A program made the position numbers and the translations under genes. A DNA stretch of 7,504 nt, from positions 6,843 through 14,346 of the forward strand of contig DJGU01000086.1 of the NCBI GenBank assembly GCA_002432795.1, given 5' to 3'. The notes under the pieces are model-generated. The model made no database searches and was not told where the DNA came from. It was given only the letters and a program-made list of their open reading frames with translations. The DNA is from Anaerolineaceae bacterium UBA5838 (lineage in GTDB: Bacteria > Chloroflexota > Anaerolineae > Anaerolineales > Anaerolineaceae). The stretch's first letter is position 1, and each line of letters opens with the position of its first letter. Shown in pieces: positions 1-5,905 of this stretch.

Positions 1-1154
1 TGACCAGCAATGAGACGGTCAAGGAAATCAAACTTTTTGGTCTGGGTGAGCCGCTCCTGGCGCGCTACCGTCAGCTATTCACAGCTTTTTTTGAGGAAGA
101 TCGGGAAATTTCCCGCAAAAATACGATCGCAAGCTTTGGCTGGGGACTGCTCAGCAACCTGGCTTATTATGGCAGCTATGTGTGGGTCATTTTGCGCGCC
201 CTCGCGAAAGCGATCACCCTCGGCGATATGACCATGTTCCTGTCTGTTTTTCGCCAGTCCCAAAACGCCGTGCAGCAACTGCTCGACAGCTTTAACCGCC
301 TTTATGAAAGCAACCTTTACCTCGACAACCTGCTGGATTACCTGAAGATCGAGCCGGTGCTGGCTCTGCCGGAGAACGGCAAAATCGCGCCCGCCCCTAT
401 CCAGGAGGGCATCCGCTTCAACAATGTTTCCTTCAGGTACCCCGGTTCCGAGAAAATGGTGTTGCAAAACATCAACCTCTTCATCCCGCCCGGGGAAAGT
501 ATCGCCCTGGTGGGGTTAAACGGCGCCGGCAAAACCACGCTGATCAAGCTGCTCACCCGGCTTTACGACCCCACGGAGGGGCAAATCCTGCTGGATGGTG
601 TTGACCTGCGCGAGTTTGACTTGAAGACCCTGCACCAACGGTTTGGCGTCATCTTCCAGGACTATGTGCGCTACCAGTTCAGCGTGCGCGAAAATATTGG
701 TTTTGGTCAGATCGAAGACCTTGATGACAACAGCCGCATTGAAAGCGCAGCCGAGCGCGGTGGAGCTGACGAGGTGGTGGCAGAGCTGCCTCAGGGGTAC
801 GATACTGTGTTGGGAAGGCGCTGGGAACGGGGTCAGGAGCTTTCGGGCGGGCAGTGGCAGAAGATCGCCCTCTCGCGTGCCTTCATGCGCAAGGCGGAAG
901 TGCTGATCCTGGACGAGCCGACCTCTGCGCTGGACGCAGAAGCTGAATACGAGATCTTCCTGCGTTTCCGCGAACTGATGGCGGGGCGCATCGCGGTCTT
1001 GATCTCCCACCGCTTTTCAACCGTCCGCATGGCGGACAGAATCGTGGTGCTCTCGGAAGGCAAGATCCATGAGCTTGGCAGCCATGCTGAGCTGATGGCG
1101 CGCGATGGTGCTTACGCCAGGTTGTTCAACCTGCAAGCTGAGGGCTATCGGTAG
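1..1154 (+). CDS. ABC transporter, permease/ATP-binding fusion (5' end outside window)
   Basis: This is the C-terminal 383 residues of an ABC exporter half-transporter that would use ATP to move an unidentified substrate across the cytoplasmic membrane. The reading frame is open from the window edge (first whole codon at base 3), so the ATG at 180 is internal and not the start. Visible residues 1-115 are the end of the transmembrane domain, opening with a TSNETVKEIKLFG cytoplasmic-helix motif typical of these exporters. The ATPase domain follows with Walker A GLNGAGKT (bases 513-536), a Q-loop in VIFQDY (about 651-668), signature LSGGQ (840-854), Walker B LILDEP with catalytic Glu (915-917) and the switch His (1008-1010). 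All catalytic motifs are intact. Family members are about 600 residues, so roughly 210-220 residues lie upstream. Such proteins often occur as heterodimer pairs, and a partner may lie upstream. The substrate cannot be inferred. Confidence 0.95.
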   Translation, partial: TSNETVKEIKLFGLGEPLLARYRQLFTAFFEEDREISRKNTIASFGWGLLSNLAYYGSYVWVILRALAKAITLGDMTMFLSVFRQSQNAVQQLLDSFNRLYESNLYLDNLLDYLKIEPVLALPENGKIAPAPIQEGIRFNNVSFRYPGSEKMVLQNINLFIPPGESIALVGLNGAGKTTLIKLLTRLYDPTEGQILLDGVDLREFDLKTLHQRFGVIFQDYVRYQFSVRENIGFGQIEDLDDNSRIESAAERGGADEVVAELPQGYDTVLGRRWERGQELSGGQWQKIALSRAFMRKAEVLILDEPTSALDAEAEYEIFLRFRELMAGRIAVLISHRFSTVRMADRIVVLSEGKIHELGSHAELMARDGAYARLFNLQAEGYR

Positions 1155-1314
1155 CGGTTGAAAGTGTGTAAAGGCTATGGTGATTTACAGTTTGTTAGGG
1201 GTGATTCTTTACACTTCAATCTGCCCTAGAGATCTTGTCGTTTTTTGAAAGCAACCCTTTGTTTGCAATGTTGCTGGGTAACCATACTCCTGGGGGGTGT
1301 AGGCAGGTGACTTC

Positions 1315-1341
1315 GTAGGGGCAGACCCCCGTGTCTGCCCG
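1315..1341. repeat. GTAGGG-edged short palindrome
   Basis: GTAGGG is followed by an 8-bp inverted repeat, GGGCAGAC (1319-1326) with GTCTGCCC (1333-1340), around a 6-base loop. There is no T-tract, so it is not a canonical terminator. It shares its GTAGGG edge with several palindromes elsewhere in the window, so I read it as a small dispersed REP-like repeat rather than a regulatory site specific to panB. Confidence 0.7.
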
Positions 1342-1448
1342 GGAGTGTAAATAATCATTTTGGATAATATGTATACAATCACACTTGTCGACACAAAGTG
1401 CATGTGGTAATTCTGGCCCTTTGGATTGGTAATTCTTCACCCAGTGTA

Positions 1449-1477
1449 CTGCTAATTAAAAAAGTAAGCTGTATAAT
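1449..1477 (+). promoter_or_regulatory. Possible panB promoter
   Basis: A perfect TATAAT -10 box at 1472-1477 sits in an AT-rich stretch about 82 bases before the panB start. The matching -35 at 17-base spacing (CTGCTA, 1449-1454) agrees with the sigma70 consensus at only three of six positions, so the promoter would be weak or need an activator. The implied leader is about 75 bases. The call rests almost entirely on the -10 box. Confidence 0.4.
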
Positions 1478-1547
1478 AAAGCATGCATATCGCGTATATG
1501 CAACGTTTCCTCACCCAATTAAATACTGGAACTTACCTGAATTCAAA

Positions 1548-1553
1548 AAGGAG
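1548..1553 (+). promoter_or_regulatory. panB ribosome binding site
   Basis: AAGGAG stands five bases before the ATG at 1559. It is a strong Shine-Dalgarno match at good spacing and fixes the panB start. Confidence 0.85.
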
Positions 1554-1558
1554 AGAAC

Positions 1559-2413
1559 ATGACCGAACAGCGTAAGAAATTGACACTTCCTGGTTTTTTC
1601 AAGAAAGCTTCCGAGGGTAGGCCGATCACCTGGCTCACATGTTATGACTATCCCACTGCTTATTTCCAGGAGCAGGCAGGGGTGGACATGATTTTGGTGG
1701 GTGACAGTCTGGGTATGACAATGCTTGGATACGATAGCACCTTGCCCGTCACGATGGAGGATATGATCCGGCATGCCGCGGCTGTGCGGCGCGGGGCGCC
1801 AAACACCTGGATCGTCGGGGATATGCCTTACATGACCTACCAGCCCTCAGTAGAAACAGCCATCATCAATGCCGGCAGGTTCATGGCAGAAGCTGGCTGC
1901 GACTCGGTCAAGCTGGAGGGCGGCGCATCCATGGCTGATAGGATCAGGGGCATTGTGGACGCAGGCATCCCGGTCGTTGGGCATCTGGGTCTTACCCCTC
2001 AAAGCGTCAGCTCTTTGGGCGGATTCAGGCTTCAGGGGAAAAGTGCTGAAACCGCAAAAAAGATCGTGGATGATGCAAAGGCTTTGGAAGAAGCCGGTGT
2101 ATTCATGATCCTGCTGGAGATGGTGCCGGACCGCGTATGCCAGCTAATCACCGAACGCGCGAACGACTGCCTGATCATGTCCTTGGGTTCAGGTCCTGAC
2201 GCGCATGGGCAGCTGCTGATCTATCACGATGCATTTGGGCTTTATCCAAAATTCAAACCGCGCATGGCGAAAGTATTTGCTGAGGCTGGCACGGTGATTA
2301 GAGAAGGTTTGGAACTTTACGTCAAGGAAGTAACTGACAAAACTTTCCCCGCGCCTGAGAATTGGTTTGGAATGCCCGATAGTCAATATGAAGATCTGCT
2401 TAAGATGCTATGA
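1559..2413 (+). CDS. panB: 3-methyl-2-oxobutanoate hydroxymethyltransferase (PanB), somewhat divergent
   Basis: PanB transfers a hydroxymethyl group from 5,10-methylene-tetrahydrofolate to 2-oxoisovalerate, giving ketopantoate, the first committed step to pantothenate and coenzyme A, in the cytoplasm. The 284-residue protein covers the whole TIM-barrel family. VGDSLGM (metal ligand D49), DSTLPVT (59-65), the AAVRRGAP stretch (74-81), D88, VKLEGG (E120), HLGLTPQS (142-149) and the catalytic Glu in LLEMVP (E187) are all present. The expected C-terminal GIGAG...DGQ segment is altered to SLGSGPDAHGQ (208-218), with His at the usual Asp. Positions follow E. coli D45, D84, E114 and E181 by my own alignment. 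The start is set by AAGGAG at 1548. The gene overlaps or abuts the next one, so the two are probably co-transcribed. The family call is firm. Exact substrate identity is less certain because of the variant loop. Confidence 0.93.
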   Translation: MTEQRKKLTLPGFFKKASEGRPITWLTCYDYPTAYFQEQAGVDMILVGDSLGMTMLGYDSTLPVTMEDMIRHAAAVRRGAPNTWIVGDMPYMTYQPSVETAIINAGRFMAEAGCDSVKLEGGASMADRIRGIVDAGIPVVGHLGLTPQSVSSLGGFRLQGKSAETAKKIVDDAKALEEAGVFMILLEMVPDRVCQLITERANDCLIMSLGSGPDAHGQLLIYHDAFGLYPKFKPRMAKVFAEAGTVIREGLELYVKEVTDKTFPAPENWFGMPDSQYEDLLKML

Positions 2414-2419
2414 AAGGGG
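2413..2419 (+). promoter_or_regulatory. Ribosome binding site deciding the start of the gene after panB
   Basis: AAAGGGG lies five bases before the ATG at 2425 and overlaps the panB stop codon. It favours 2425 over the in-frame ATG at 2410, which forms an ATGA overlap with the panB stop but has no Shine-Dalgarno match in front of it. Either way the two genes are translationally adjacent. Confidence 0.6.
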
Positions 2420-2424
2420 TAGAA

Positions 2425-3696
2425 ATGACCGACTTACAAAAGCGCTTGGAAATCCCAAAAGATTACCTGGATTCAGTTAATCAGGTTCTGCTTGACCCCA
2501 ACAGCGAGGTGATGCAGAGATTTTTATCCGTGGTTGCCAAATATGGCAGTCCGGAAGAAATCAACCAAAAGCACCTTCAATCTCGCCGCCTGGAAAATTT
2601 ACTCGATCTGGTTACCAGGAAATCCCCTTCAGCCGTTGATGACTTGAAGTGGCTGATGGAACAGCGGGATAAAGGTGCCTTTATCTCAGAAGAGGGTTAC
2701 CGCATTCAGGTTTTGGGCGATAAAGCGTACGAAATGCAATTCAAGGATGACTGCGCGGTCACCCTGGAAGTTTCCGCGCTGCAATACTTTCCATGGGTAA
2801 GAACGATGGCAGAACAAGCCATAGTCCAGAAATCGCTTGTGCCGGGTCGATTTATTGCTGTGCGGAAAATGAAGGAGTCAGAAGCAGACGGAGATCTTCC
2901 GGCGATTGTAGCCGCGTTGGACATTATTGGGGCGTCTTTTGTTGAGACGCTGGACACCAAAGGCACCGATGGCTCAAACCCGCACCTGGGAGGTCCTGCC
3001 ACCATTACCGGCTATTTTGGTGGGATTGGTCAGCCGAACGACCACGCGCTGATGTGGGTGGACGAATTCCTGTATTACTACACCAACTATGGTGTTCAGC
3101 ATGTGCTAAATTTCAATGCTGGCACTATTCTGATGGGTTTCATGCTCTATAAGCTGGGCGTCGATATTCAATTCAAGATTTCGGTGTTCTTTGGTTCGGA
3201 TAATCCTTATCATGCCCTGTGGATCATGATGATGGCGAAGTTGTTTGCCCGCGAAGATGGTTCATCCCCACTCATTGGCTTCAATTGGTCAAATTCGATC
3301 AATAACGAAACCATGGAATTGACCGCAGATTTTCGTAAAGCATTAGGCTTTGAAAAGGTGATTCGTTTTGAACATCACATAACCGAGACCCAGAAGAGCA
3401 TCGTGATCCAGCCTTATAACCGCCGCGATGAGTTGGTACAAATTGCCGGTCATGTAGCCAATATTGCGGCAAAGCATGAGGGGGGCGACCCCGAGGTGGA
3501 CGTAACCCGCGACCATTTATCTGACTTGTTGGATTATTTCAGGGATAAGGACGAAGTGATCCGCAGTGGCGATTGGAACAACCTTTTGATCAATTACCTG
3601 GATAAGGTGGATGCATGCAACCGCACAGCCAAAGCCCTGACGGAGCATGGTTTAAGTTTTGTGGCGGCGAGAAATTTGCACCACAACAGATCTTAG
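2425..3696 (+). CDS. Uncharacterised 423-residue protein coupled to panB
   Basis: I do not recognise this protein. It is 423 residues from ATG 2425, or 428 from ATG 2410. It has no signal peptide and no convincing membrane helix, so it is probably a cytoplasmic globular protein. Residues 1-85 are mostly charged helix. A distinctive middle follows, with PWVRTMAEQA (123-132), a glycine-rich GTDGSNPHLGGPATITGYFGG run (180-200), DEFLYYYTNYG (213-223) and HVLNFNAGTILMGFM (226-240). The tail is rich in His and Asp (for example FEHHITET 315-322, and TRDHLSDLLDYF 361-372). Alternating strands and helices with conserved-looking Gly, Asn and His residues suggest an enzyme, perhaps a barrel fold, but that is inference. 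It is not PanC, PanD or PanE as I know them. Tight coupling to panB and the shared terminator suggest a role on a 2-oxo acid or a CoA-precursor path. Codon use looks like that of panB. Confidence 0.85.
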   Translation: MTDLQKRLEIPKDYLDSVNQVLLDPNSEVMQRFLSVVAKYGSPEEINQKHLQSRRLENLLDLVTRKSPSAVDDLKWLMEQRDKGAFISEEGYRIQVLGDKAYEMQFKDDCAVTLEVSALQYFPWVRTMAEQAIVQKSLVPGRFIAVRKMKESEADGDLPAIVAALDIIGASFVETLDTKGTDGSNPHLGGPATITGYFGGIGQPNDHALMWVDEFLYYYTNYGVQHVLNFNAGTILMGFMLYKLGVDIQFKISVFFGSDNPYHALWIMMMAKLFAREDGSSPLIGFNWSNSINNETMELTADFRKALGFEKVIRFEHHITETQKSIVIQPYNRRDELVQIAGHVANIAAKHEGGDPEVDVTRDHLSDLLDYFRDKDEVIRSGDWNNLLINYLDKVDACNRTAKALTEHGLSFVAARNLHHNRS

Positions 3697-3714
3697 GAAA
3701 GAATTTATGGAATT

Positions 3715-3748
3715 AAAGCATGGCAGCCATTTGGCTGCCCTGCTTTTT
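3715..3748 (+). terminator. Rho-independent terminator of the panB operon
   Basis: GGCAGCC (3722-3728) and GGCTGCC (3733-3739) form a perfect 7-bp stem around ATTT. After one T-C mismatch the stem continues with AAAGCA against TGCTTT, and the structure ends in five Ts (3744-3748). It starts 18 bases past the stop at 3696. This is the best terminator in the window. Confidence 0.92.
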
Positions 3749-3908
3749 ACGTAAAACGTTTCAACTAACATTCTCCTGAATTTGTCAATCATAAAATTTC
3801 GATTGTGCAGGCTATAAAATTGGAAAGGGCATTGGATGGAACCCTGCAAAAAGAATTGCTACAACCCTGCGCGAATCGAAATTCCCTGCTTCGAGTAGAG
3901 AGTTAATC
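3749..3908. other. Gene-free spacer before the multi-arm element
   Basis: No gene is seen. A TATAAA box occurs at 3813-3818, but no acceptable -35 hexamer lies 16-18 bases upstream, so I cannot claim a promoter for the structured block that follows. TCGAA/TTCGA forms a 5-bp hairpin near 3877-3895, and ACCCTGC occurs twice (3841 and 3864). These are minor. Confidence 0.4.
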
Positions 3909-4101
3909 GTAGGGCGAGACAAAGTGCCCGTCAGGGTATTGAGGGCACCTTGAATGGTGCGATGGGTGAACGAGTCGTGCCCTCAATCCGCCGCCAATGG
4001 TGTTCTGGGTGGTAAGGCTCATTGCGAATAATTGATGGCGGATTGGAAGCGCACCAAAGTTGCTAGAGATGAAGTATCCAATGCTTCCAATCTTGCCCTA
4101 C
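3909..4101 (+). ncRNA. Candidate structured RNA: closing stem with four consecutive hairpin arms
   Basis: Pairing found by eye: closing stem 3909-3919 with 4091-4101 (11 bp, one G-U). Arm 1: 3925-3929 with 3934-3938 (TGCCC, loop GTCA). Arm 2: 3938-3948 with 3977-3987 (11 bp). Arm 3: 3988-3998 with 4031-4041 (nine Watson-Crick pairs, one G-U, one mismatch). Arm 4: 4043-4050 with 4083-4090 (8 bp). Arms 2, 3, 4 and the closing stem follow with at most one unpaired base, as in a stacked multi-helix junction. The G-U pairs (3916-4094, 3926-3937, 3993-4036) would be A-C mismatches on the other strand, favouring a + strand RNA. It lies after a terminator and before the methyltransferase. No long ORF accounts for it. 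A DNA-level palindromic repeat or MITE-like element is the main alternative, because the ends are GTAGGGC/GCCCTAC like other repeats here. Confidence 0.5.
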
Positions 4102-4131
4102 AGGTACGACTGCCTTGATTGGGCAGATTAA

Positions 4132-4171
4132 TTGCCAAGCTAACGCGTAACGGTACCATTTACCGGGTAAA
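4132..4171 (+). promoter_or_regulatory. Possible promoter and operator palindrome before the methyltransferase
   Basis: TTGCCA (4132-4137, five of six to -35 consensus) and TACCAT (4154-4159, four of six to -10) are 16 bases apart, placing a start near 4166. The perfect palindrome TTTACC-G-GGTAAA (4159-4171) lies on that position, where a bound repressor would block initiation. No regulator can be named. The promoter is only a plausible match. Confidence 0.3.
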
Positions 4172-4180
4172 ATAGGGAAC

Positions 4181-4930
4181 ATGCCACACGTCATCCCTCA
4201 GGACCTCGAAAAAGCCGCGGTACGCGGTGAGCCTTCGCACGTCTGGCGCACGGGGCAGGAACGACGTTTTGCCATGCTCAAAGACGCAGCGGGCGAACGC
4301 TTGCAAGGTAGCGTTCTGGTGGACGGCTGCGGCGTGGGAACCTACCTGGCGCGATTGGTGCCCGTCTCCGGGTTCGCGACTGGTATCGATATCGAATACC
4401 CGCGGGTGGTGGAGAGCAGTGCCTTCACTCCGAACGTGATTTGCGCCGCGGGAGAGTACCTGCCTTACGAGTCTGAAAGCATGGATCTGGTCTTCAGCCA
4501 CGAGGTGCTGGAGCATGTGCAGGATGATGCCATGGCGATTAGTGAGATGGTGCGGGTGCTCAAACCTGGTGGACGGATCGTGCTCTTCTGCCCCAACCGG
4601 GGCTACCCCTTTGAGACCCATGGGCATTATTGGAAGGGGAAATACCACTTTGGCAATACCCCTCTGATCAACTGGCTTCCTCGCAAATTGCGCGACAGGC
4701 TCGCGCCGCATGTGGATGTCTATACCCGTTCAGACCTGGCAAAGCTGTTCGCCGGCTTGCCGGTGAAGTTCATCGAACGGCGCACGATTTTTGGCGCTTA
4801 CGATAACATCATTGAGCGCCGTCCTGCGTTGGGTAAACTTCTGCGCTCTTTCCTGCAGACACTCGAGAGAACTCCCCTGCAGCGGCTCGGTCTCTCCCAT
4901 TTTTGGGTGGTCGAAAAGATACAGGGTTGA
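4181..4930 (+). CDS. Class I SAM-dependent methyltransferase
   Basis: This 249-residue soluble protein would transfer a methyl group from S-adenosylmethionine to an unknown acceptor. The Rossmann-fold motifs are clear. Motif I is VLVDGCGVGTYLA (45-57), the acidic ribose-binding residue is D70 in GIDIEYP, an AAGEYLPY segment (89-96) precedes MDLVFSHEVLEHV (101-113), and VRVLKPGGRIVLFCPN (124-139) matches the Methyltransf_11 type. The C-terminal third (HGHYW...YHFGNTPLINWLPRKLRDRL) is likely the substrate-specific part. ATG 4181 is the only good start after the in-frame stop at 4148. AGGGA lies just two bases before it, so translation may be weak or the message may be nearly leaderless. It stands alone, with no operon partner. 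Members of this type act on quinones, lipids, sugars or small metabolites, and the sequence does not say which. Confidence 0.9.
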   Translation: MPHVIPQDLEKAAVRGEPSHVWRTGQERRFAMLKDAAGERLQGSVLVDGCGVGTYLARLVPVSGFATGIDIEYPRVVESSAFTPNVICAAGEYLPYESESMDLVFSHEVLEHVQDDAMAISEMVRVLKPGGRIVLFCPNRGYPFETHGHYWKGKYHFGNTPLINWLPRKLRDRLAPHVDVYTRSDLAKLFAGLPVKFIERRTIFGAYDNIIERRPALGKLLRSFLQTLERTPLQRLGLSHFWVVEKIQG

Positions 4931-4944
4931 CGTTTTGACCCGTA

Positions 4945-4995
4945 CGGATGGGGTCATGATGCTGGGAGCAAAGCGAGCAGTACTTGCTCCATCCG
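4945..4995. repeat. Interrupted hairpin after the methyltransferase
   Basis: CGGATGG (4945-4951) pairs with CCATCCG (4989-4995), and inside it AGCAA (4967-4971) pairs with TTGCT (4984-4988), leaving a one-sided bulge. It begins 14 bases past the methyltransferase stop but has no T-tract, so it is not a standard terminator. It may slow transcription or protect the 3' end. Confidence 0.4.
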
Positions 4996-5027
4996 CGTTC
5001 GTCGGGTTGCGCTGTCCAAGCCGAAAT

Positions 5028-5103
5028 CCCCTGTCAATCTGAGCTTTTTTGCGAAGAATCCAAGCTGTAGAGATCAGATCCTTCACTTCGTTTTAGATGA
5101 CAA
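5028..5103. repeat. 75-base dispersed repeat (type R1), copy 1
   Basis: It is nearly identical to 5281-5354, sharing GCGAAGAATC, AGAGATCAGATCCTTCACT and the GATGACAA end. The unit is an imperfect palindrome: GTCA-TCTGA at the left mirrors TCAGGATGAC at the right, and GAAGAATC mirrors GATCCTTC. It is not coding. It resembles dispersed GTCATTCTGAGC...GAAGAATC-type repeats known from many bacterial genomes. Confidence 0.8.
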
Positions 5104-5280
5104 GACCCATCTCCTTTAATTCCCCTTCCACACAGGGGGTCAGGAAGTTTGTAGGTCGACTCATCGTGATCTATGAGAATGTGATTATAGAGATAAGAAT
5201 GCATGCTGGAGACCTGGCGGTCAGATCCCGTGCACGGTCAGGAGACCGGTATGATCGGCAGCTCTTGTCGCCCAAATTTC
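5104..5280. other. Non-coding stretch between the two R1 repeats
   Basis: No gene, promoter or terminator is supported. The short motifs GGAGACC and GGTCAG recur as direct copies (GGAGACC 5208-5214 and 5241-5247, GGTCAG 5219-5224 and 5236-5241). A 74-codon open frame that spans this stretch and runs into R1 copy 2 has no recognisable protein features. Confidence 0.5.
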
Positions 5281-5354
5281 CCGTCATTCTGAGCCTCTTT
5301 TGCGAAGAATCTAAGCTTTAGAGATCAGATCCTTCACTGCGTTCAGGATGACAA
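5281..5354. repeat. 75-base dispersed repeat (type R1), copy 2
   Basis: It is the cleaner of the two good copies, in the same orientation as 5028-5103 and about 250 bases away. Its ends GTCATTCTGA and TCAGGATGAC are inverted with one mismatch, so the unit can fold on itself. The two copies differ at a handful of positions plus a one-base length change in the T-rich stretch. Confidence 0.8.
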
Positions 5355-5490
5355 ACACAGATTGTTGTTGTAGGGTGGATTGGCGTCATAAAAAAACTGA
5401 ACCAACTCAATCCTCGCTGTAGCCAACCCACCGACGCCTTTAGATGTCGGGTTGAAGGGAGCAAACCGACCTGCGCCGGCGCCTCTTCTT

Positions 5491-5522
5491 TGTCATTCTA
5501 GCCACTTTTATGAAGGATCTAA
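5491..5522. repeat. Decayed partial copy of repeat R1
   Basis: TGTCATTCTAG is followed by TGAAGGATCTAAG, matching the left half of the 5281 copy with several substitutions. The right half is missing. Confidence 0.5.
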
Positions 5523-5540
5523 GTAACAGAGACATCGAGC

Positions 5541-5592
5541 GGAACGGGACACCCTATCCGCTTCGCTACCAGGGCGGGTCCACGTTCCCTAC
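5541..5592. repeat. GGAACGGGACA...CCACGTTCCCTAC repeat, long form
   Basis: GGAACGGGACA (5541-5551) and CACGTTCCCTAC (5581-5592) flank a 29-base middle. The same two ends occur at 7048-7073 with almost no middle. GGAACG/CGTTCC are inverted, and the right edge is CCCTAC as in other repeats of this window. Confidence 0.65.
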
Positions 5593-5685
5593 GAGAGGGC
5601 AGCCAACAGCTGTAGAGAACGGCCGCCTGTGCCAGCAAAGCAGGTTATGGCGTAACAGAGTTTGTACTAATCCCGGTCATTTTTT

Positions 5686-5738
5686 AGCCAACCCGCCACA
5701 TAGTAGTGGTGCGTGCGTTAATGGTGGGTTGGCTTTTT
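5686..5738 (+). terminator. Repeat-derived hairpin with T-tract
   Basis: AGCCAACCCGCC (5686-5697) pairs with GGTGGGTTGGCT (5723-5734) over 12 positions, one of them G-U on the + strand, and five Ts follow (5734-5738). An inner CCAC/GTGG stem can form in the loop. It is a plausible + strand terminator by shape, but no gene reads into it, so its shape may just reflect the repeat family. Confidence 0.4.
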
Positions 5739-5784
5739 GAATTCTTTCAAAAGTCAGCTTTGTTTTACGCCAACCCACCCTACG

Positions 5785-5837
5785 CTTTTGCGAAGAATCT
5801 AATCATGAGTGAGTGGATTTTTTGCAGGTTCAGGATG
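5785..5837. repeat. Decayed R1 repeat copy
   Basis: CTTTTGCGAAGAATCTAA at 5785-5802 and GTTCAGGATG at 5828-5837 match the middle and right end of the 5281-5354 copy in the correct order. The part between them has diverged. Confidence 0.5.
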
Positions 5838-5905
5838 TTAAAACGCTCCCACTAATCAATCGGGGGGAAGTTTACTCTTCGAGTAGGATTCATCTACCTG
5901 TGTCT

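Larger units (their letters stand above)
1155..1558. other. Spacer between ABC transporter and panB
   Basis: No gene is supported here. Just after the transporter stop, GTGTAAAG (1166-1173) and CTTTACAC (1207-1214) are inverted copies 33 bases apart, but no T-tract follows, so this is not a standard terminator. An imperfect palindrome centred on TGTCGACA lies at 1382-1400 and could be an operator for panB, but nothing else supports that. The hairpin and promoter-like box in this stretch are listed separately. The rest is featureless to my eye. Confidence 0.6.
5370..5783. repeat. 414-base segment bounded by 17-base inverted repeats
   Basis: GTAGGGTGGATTGGCGT (5370-5386) and ACGCCAACCCACCCTAC (5767-5783) are reverse complements with one mismatch. 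Inside are further copies of the same core: AGCCAACCCACC at 5421-5432 (able to pair with the left end), and a hairpin of that core at 5686-5734. Other repeat types (R1 half-copy, GGAACG element) are interspersed. No transposase is inside, so if mobile it would be a non-autonomous, MITE-like element. It may equally be a cluster of separate small palindromes. Target duplications are not evident. Confidence 0.55.

Noticed and set aside
180..182. ATG as the start of the ABC protein
   Set aside because: The frame is open upstream to the window edge and encodes a typical exporter helix motif, so this Met is internal.
75..1063. Long open frames on the minus strand opposite the ABC transporter
   Set aside because: They lie within a gene whose frame shows all ATPase motifs, and they have no family features of their own.
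2410..2412. ATG overlapping the panB stop as start of the next gene
   Set aside because: No Shine-Dalgarno precedes it, whereas ATG 2425 has AAAGGGG at good spacing. It remains possible.
3909..4101. Firm assignment of the multi-arm element to HEARO/omega-RNA or another named RNA family
   Set aside because: I cannot confirm any family consensus by eye and no associated nuclease gene is present, so it stays a candidate structured RNA.
4101..4180. tRNA-like sequence in the spacer
   Set aside because: No GTTCRA T-loop with acceptor-stem pairing was found. Only short 4-bp hairpins such as TGCC/GGCA at 4111-4125 are present.
4160..4711. 183-codon open frame on the minus strand opposite the methyltransferase
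   Set aside because: The + strand frame carries clear SAM-binding motifs. The opposite frame has none and starts and ends without signals.
5097..5321. 74-codon + strand open frame
   Set aside because: It runs through an R1 repeat, lacks a Shine-Dalgarno and resembles no protein family.
5510..5740. 76-codon + strand open frame
   Set aside because: It consists largely of repeat sequence (R1 fragment, GGAACG repeat, GCCAACCC hairpin).
5028..5840. CRISPR array
   Set aside because: Repeat copies are too long, too few, irregularly spaced and of different types, and no cas gene is near.
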